A DNA stretch of 64,000 bases. Origin: Dryococelus australis. Its lineage: Eukaryota; Arthropoda; Insecta; Phasmatodea; Phasmatidae. Position numbers and translations under genes: made by a program. Numbering within the stretch: position 1 is the stretch's first letter; the number at the start of each line of letters is the position of its first letter. The notes beneath the pieces are model-generated. The model had not been told where the DNA came from and made no database searches. It was given only the letters and a program-made list of their open reading frames with translations. Below are positions 60,341 to 64,000 of this stretch, one piece after another. Location of the stretch: contig CM057005.1 in the NCBI GenBank assembly GCA_029891345.1, forward strand, positions 65,357,760 to 65,421,759, written 5' to 3'.

Positions 60341-62024
60341 GTTGTTCCGATACCATGTTTACCGATACCCCGATACTATTGCAGATACCAATGGCCTTCG
60401 CACTGAATTTTAGAAAAAGTATTACTGTCAATAATACATTAAAAACATTTTTCTTAGACTTGTTTAAGTAAAGAAAATAACGTCTTAAGGAATGCACATT
60501 TTCCCTTTCCGAAGTAAACACAACTACGGGCCAGTAATAACTACCTTCTCGAAGTTACAATCCTATTTTGAGGAACCATAAAATTTTTGGTTGAAAAAAA
60601 GGCAAAAATTCAAAGGAAATAATCAAAAAAATAAGTTTGTTGCATTTATCTTGGTCATTAATTATATGTTAACGTGCAGTAAAATATAGGTGTTGCAATT
60701 GTTGCCTTTAGGCTTAATTGCTATGCCAAAATATATATATATAAAAAAGGTAAAGTTTGGTTTAAAACTGCAGCTGTGGTAGCCAGAACCCTCTCCCTCC
60801 CTTTACTATGAATAAACTTCCCGTAAATGTTGTCTCAATCCCACGCTACCCCTGGCTGGCGTTTTTTTTTGTCAAGCAGCCCCTCCCTAAGCTGGGTCTG
60901 GCCCCGGAAAAAGGTTACTGACTCCCTTAAGCTTCTTTGCTACCCCCCCCCCCCCACCCACCACCTTTAACAGTCTTCCCCCAGTGGCTGTCCATTATCC
61001 CTCCCATTAGCCACGCCACCCACACCGATTGCGATTGCGATTGCGATTGCTTTGCTTGCTTCCCTTGCTTACTCCTGCCATCCTCCAGCCACGCCCACAC
61101 AGCTACACTCCTTTTCTCTCTCCATTGTCTAGCCACACCCACATCGCACCAAGCTTCCTTCCTCCTTCCTTCAACTTTCACAACAGGCAGCCCGGAATTT
61201 TCTTTATCCTACTAAAATCCTATTCTTCCATTCGGTTGGGGGGGGGGGGGGGGGCGAATACACACTTCAAATTATATATGATTTCGAAAATTAATGTACT
61301 TAGAATTAACTAGGTTTTACTGTATGCGCACTTAATTTTTATATAAGTTATTTCAGCAAATAAATTGAACTAAAAATAAAAATGATATCAATACAATTTT
61401 ATGCCTATTTGGATAAGTGCCACATGAGTTTTGTACCTTGTATTGAAATTCTTTGGTAGCATAAAGTGTGTACACATAAAATGTTTATTTTGTTGATATT
61501 TATTTGTGTCCTAGCTTTTACAAGGAACTGCAGACATCAGAATATATTACGTATAATGTAACACATCCATTAATAGGGTAATAACAGAAAATTTAATTTG
61601 TCATATATAACATTTTTGGAGTTGCCTTTAAAACAAACAAAATTTGTAACATTGGGTTAAAACACATTGTACGTATTGAAACTTGCATTGTTGTTGAATA
61701 GTAATATCTCACTATAACCCCACTACTTGATATAACAAGATTCTCTGCTGCTCAGTTGAAGGGATAACAGTTCACAAAGAAGAGAATCATTGGGCCATTA
61801 GCTACACACAAAGCATTATGGTCAGCAGAGTATAGTAACTTTCCCCAGCAATACAGGAATGAGGTCCGATTCTTTTAAAAAACAAATATTGCTTAACACA
61901 CAGAGATGTGAAAAGGATGCGGTAGGGCACGTGAGTCAGAGACAAGGGGAAACAACACATTGTGTTTGCAGCGGTGTCTGCCCAGCCCACATGGTTCACC
62001 GGGAAGTTTGGTGCTCGTTTGTTG
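60341..62024. other. Mostly no gene; low-complexity tracts; right part may be 3' UTR of the minus-strand gene
   Basis: 60930-61220 is pyrimidine-rich, with a C run near 60945 and GATTGC repeated four times at about 61027-61050; a run of 17 G lies at 61238-61254. On the minus strand, sequence leftwards from 62024 would be the 3' UTR of the exon at 62025-62284. Candidate poly(A) signals (TTTATT on the plus strand) occur near 61484 and 61499. Confidence 0.5.
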
Positions 62025-62284
62025 TCACCTCTCCAGGGACACATCATCGCGCAGGCTGAAAGTGTGACCCATGTTCTCGGGCCGGCCGTAGCAGCTTGGC
62101 GCAGAGAGGATGGTGGCAGCTCCTTGGTCAGGCCCCAGCAGGTGCAAGCTGGTGATGGTGGGTCGGCCACGAAGTGCCAGCACCACGACTCGCCCACTGC
62201 ATGTCACCTCGCATGACGTGACTGGTCGTTCAGGTGTGTAAACTGCTAGCAGTTCACCTGAGCAATCAGCCATTAACACTCTCA
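62025..62284 (-). CDS. Terminal coding exon of an unidentified host gene
   Basis: A splice acceptor (TTTTAACTCCATAG on the minus strand, AG at 62286-62285) is followed by an open exon in phase 1 (two bases, then 85 codons) to a TGA at 62027-62025. The product ends ...GHTFSLRDDVSLER. It contains VLMADCSGELLAVYTPERPV, then CEVTCSGRVVVLALRGRPTI. The repeated pattern of short hydrophobic strands with GELLAVY and RVVVLALRG looks like a beta-propeller (WD40-like) blade. A NACHT/WD-repeat protein is possible but not established. The exon is GC-rich in an AT-rich setting, as expected of conserved coding sequence. Upstream exons should lie at higher coordinates; none was recognised between 62285 and 64000. 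Confidence 0.5.
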
Positions 62285-64000
62285 CTATGGAGTTAAAACA
62301 TACCAGTATAAACCTTCAGAAGCATGCAATGTTAAATTCTAAAGTGTGTGTATTTTGAAGGCCATGCAACCAAAAGCACACAACCTTACCCTAGGTATAA
62401 TAATGGCAAAAACTGAAACCACTGGGTTAGAAATAAGTCCCTCGAAGATTTCTGAACTCTGATGTGAAGTAATCAAAACAAATAAATACAGTAGAACGTT
62501 ACTGTTGTGACCACTTCAATTACAATCATCTCACTTTTAATATCTGTATTTAAGAAACCACAACAAATAACAGGGTAAAAAAATTTGAAAATTTGAGGGA
62601 AATCTGTTGAAACATTACTTTTTGGTTGCTATGTATTGCGTTTCTCTTGGTGAGCACTGTACTACAAGCAGCACATATCTATAAAATAGACACCATTATC
62701 TTAGGCTGTCAGCGTTAGCCAGCAACTATTGACTGCCCACCCCCTCAGCCTTGCTTTCATATGTCATGTGTTTGTCTTGCCACTGTAATCTTGTTTGCTT
62801 GTGCAAATGCTACCTTCTCCCTTTCCCTATTACAGTAATACCAGTTTAATTTTGTGAATCGAAGTTGTTAGGCCCCAAACATAAGAATGGGATTTAATAA
62901 GTATGAATCCTTAATTTTCGTGCAAGAAGCCGGTGAAAATGGAATTCTTACTTGTAAAAAGTTGCACAGCATACCTACTGTGTTTACTTCTATTTTTGAT
63001 GACAAGGGAAAGACTTATATCATCTGTCTAAGCTACAATTTCTCTTTAAAGAAATCAAGATATAAAAATTAATTGATATTTGAGTAAAACATGATATTTT
63101 CACTATAGAAACAATTCAAAACACACAATTTTTTAGTTGAGGTCGATTTAAAAATTGTCTAACTAGATCTGACATGCTCATAGATCTTAGGAGTTAATTC
63201 ATAGAAACCATTTTACTCTATTTAACAAATATAATATGTGATGTTACTGCTAAAGCCATGCAAAAATGGCCTAAGTGAAATTTTAACGCAATTCTTGCGT
63301 GTATGGGTTGGGTTTAGGTTTAGAGCTGGGCGGGATAGATAATTTGGGCTGGGGAAAATTTCGGGCGGGAAAAGTAATTTCCCGCAGGAAACGGGACGGG
63401 ATCAGGAATTTGTCAGTATACTAGAAAATACCAAAATGTACAAATAAAAACTTACGATTAATATACTACAAAAATGTGTTTTCAATACTTTAGAGCAAGT
63501 CTTGTATTTTGCTGACACATTGTCTGGCATATTTTGGTAAAAATGACAAATATGTCCTTTGAGTGAGTAAATAATAAAACTATAATGTTTTTTACCAAAT
63601 TAATGTCTCATAGGTATAGGTTACCCTACTTCAAATCAAACAATATCAAAACTTTTATTCGAAAGTACAAGTTTATTAATAAACAAAATCTCTGAATGAA
63701 AAATTTAATTGTGTTACATAATGGAATCACATGTATGGGTGATTAGCAAAATAAAAATACGGTCAGTACTGTTTTAATGACGACTATCATTGGGCATTAT
63801 TCTACATCACGTGATGTTCTGGCCAATAACGTACCACCGTAGATGAAGATGTGTTGTGCTCGGCAACTGTTCTGCTGTGTAACCTAACAAGAAGCATGTG
63901 GTCATAAAAATACACGATCTTTCCGATTTTTATGAGCTTAGTACGTGGAAATGAAATTACATTCACACCAATTTAAATGTGATTTGACATGTATGCATTT
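62285..64000. other. No further exon recognised
   Basis: If the exon at 62025-62284 is real, this is its upstream intron. The frame at 62887-63072 (plus) has no motif I recognise. A G-rich patch with GGGCGGGA repeats lies at 63320-63410. Confidence 0.4.

Noticed and set aside
61802-62197. 131-codon minus-strand frame overlapping the terminal exon
   Set aside because: It is a shadow frame of the exon at 62025-62284; the other frame has the splice acceptor and the protein-like composition.

Overview
The window is animal nuclear DNA, almost certainly from an insect. It is AT-rich, coding exons are split by kilobase introns with GT-AG borders, and most of the rest is decayed transposable elements of types common in insect genomes. 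The species cannot be named from sequence alone; a large, repeat-rich insect genome is an inference. Only two host genes are supported. The first is a complete ethylmalonyl-CoA decarboxylase gene (ECHDC1-like, crotonase fold) on the plus strand, with coding exons at 27842-28061, 33005-33238 and 35711-36171 that join in frame to 304 residues. The second is one GC-rich terminal coding exon on the minus strand (62284-62025) of an unidentified gene whose upstream exons lie to the right, probably beyond the window. Layout: 1-330 is the end of a 96-bp tandem array whose unit carries the terminus of a local MITE. 304-15117 is a dense cluster of that MITE: one degenerate and five full-length copies of about 420 bp, with TA target duplications and ~32-bp inverted ends, plus fragments. 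Two hAT-like MITEs (one with a perfect 8-bp target duplication), a SINE, a 102-bp tandem repeat and a transposase remnant lie among them. 17450-19182 is the ORF1 (gag) part of a Jockey-like retrotransposon with no ORF2. 23450-23705 is a SINE with perfect target duplications. 25444-27625 nests a Ty3/gypsy-type integrase fragment beside a Helitron helicase remnant that ends about 200 bp before the first ECHDC1 coding exon. 28320-30170 (minus, in ECHDC1 intron 1) and 51130-52898 (plus) are two diverged copies of one ~1.8-kb non-coding element with a primer-binding-site-like string near one end; this is the best candidate for something undescribed. 36720-37530 is a mariner transposase pseudogene and 38068-39262 a 5'-truncated non-LTR reverse transcriptase. 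43170-43716 is an internally deleted transposon with ~90-bp inverted ends and a surviving transposase C-terminus. 47792-48606 is a Tc1-like remnant broken at a MITE junction. 48690-50110 is a possible retroelement 5' region. 53040-55460 is a decayed copy of an insect-expanded protein family with a CGGQNRN motif. 59890-60340 is a possible hAT remnant. ECHDC1 works alone here: it is a metabolite-proofreading enzyme of acyl-CoA metabolism and nothing nearby acts in its pathway. The other elements show successive, nested invasions by DNA transposons, LINEs, SINEs, LTR-type elements and a Helitron. No operon, CRISPR array, functional tRNA or rRNA gene was seen. All alignments were made by eye, so boundaries of degenerate elements are approximate.
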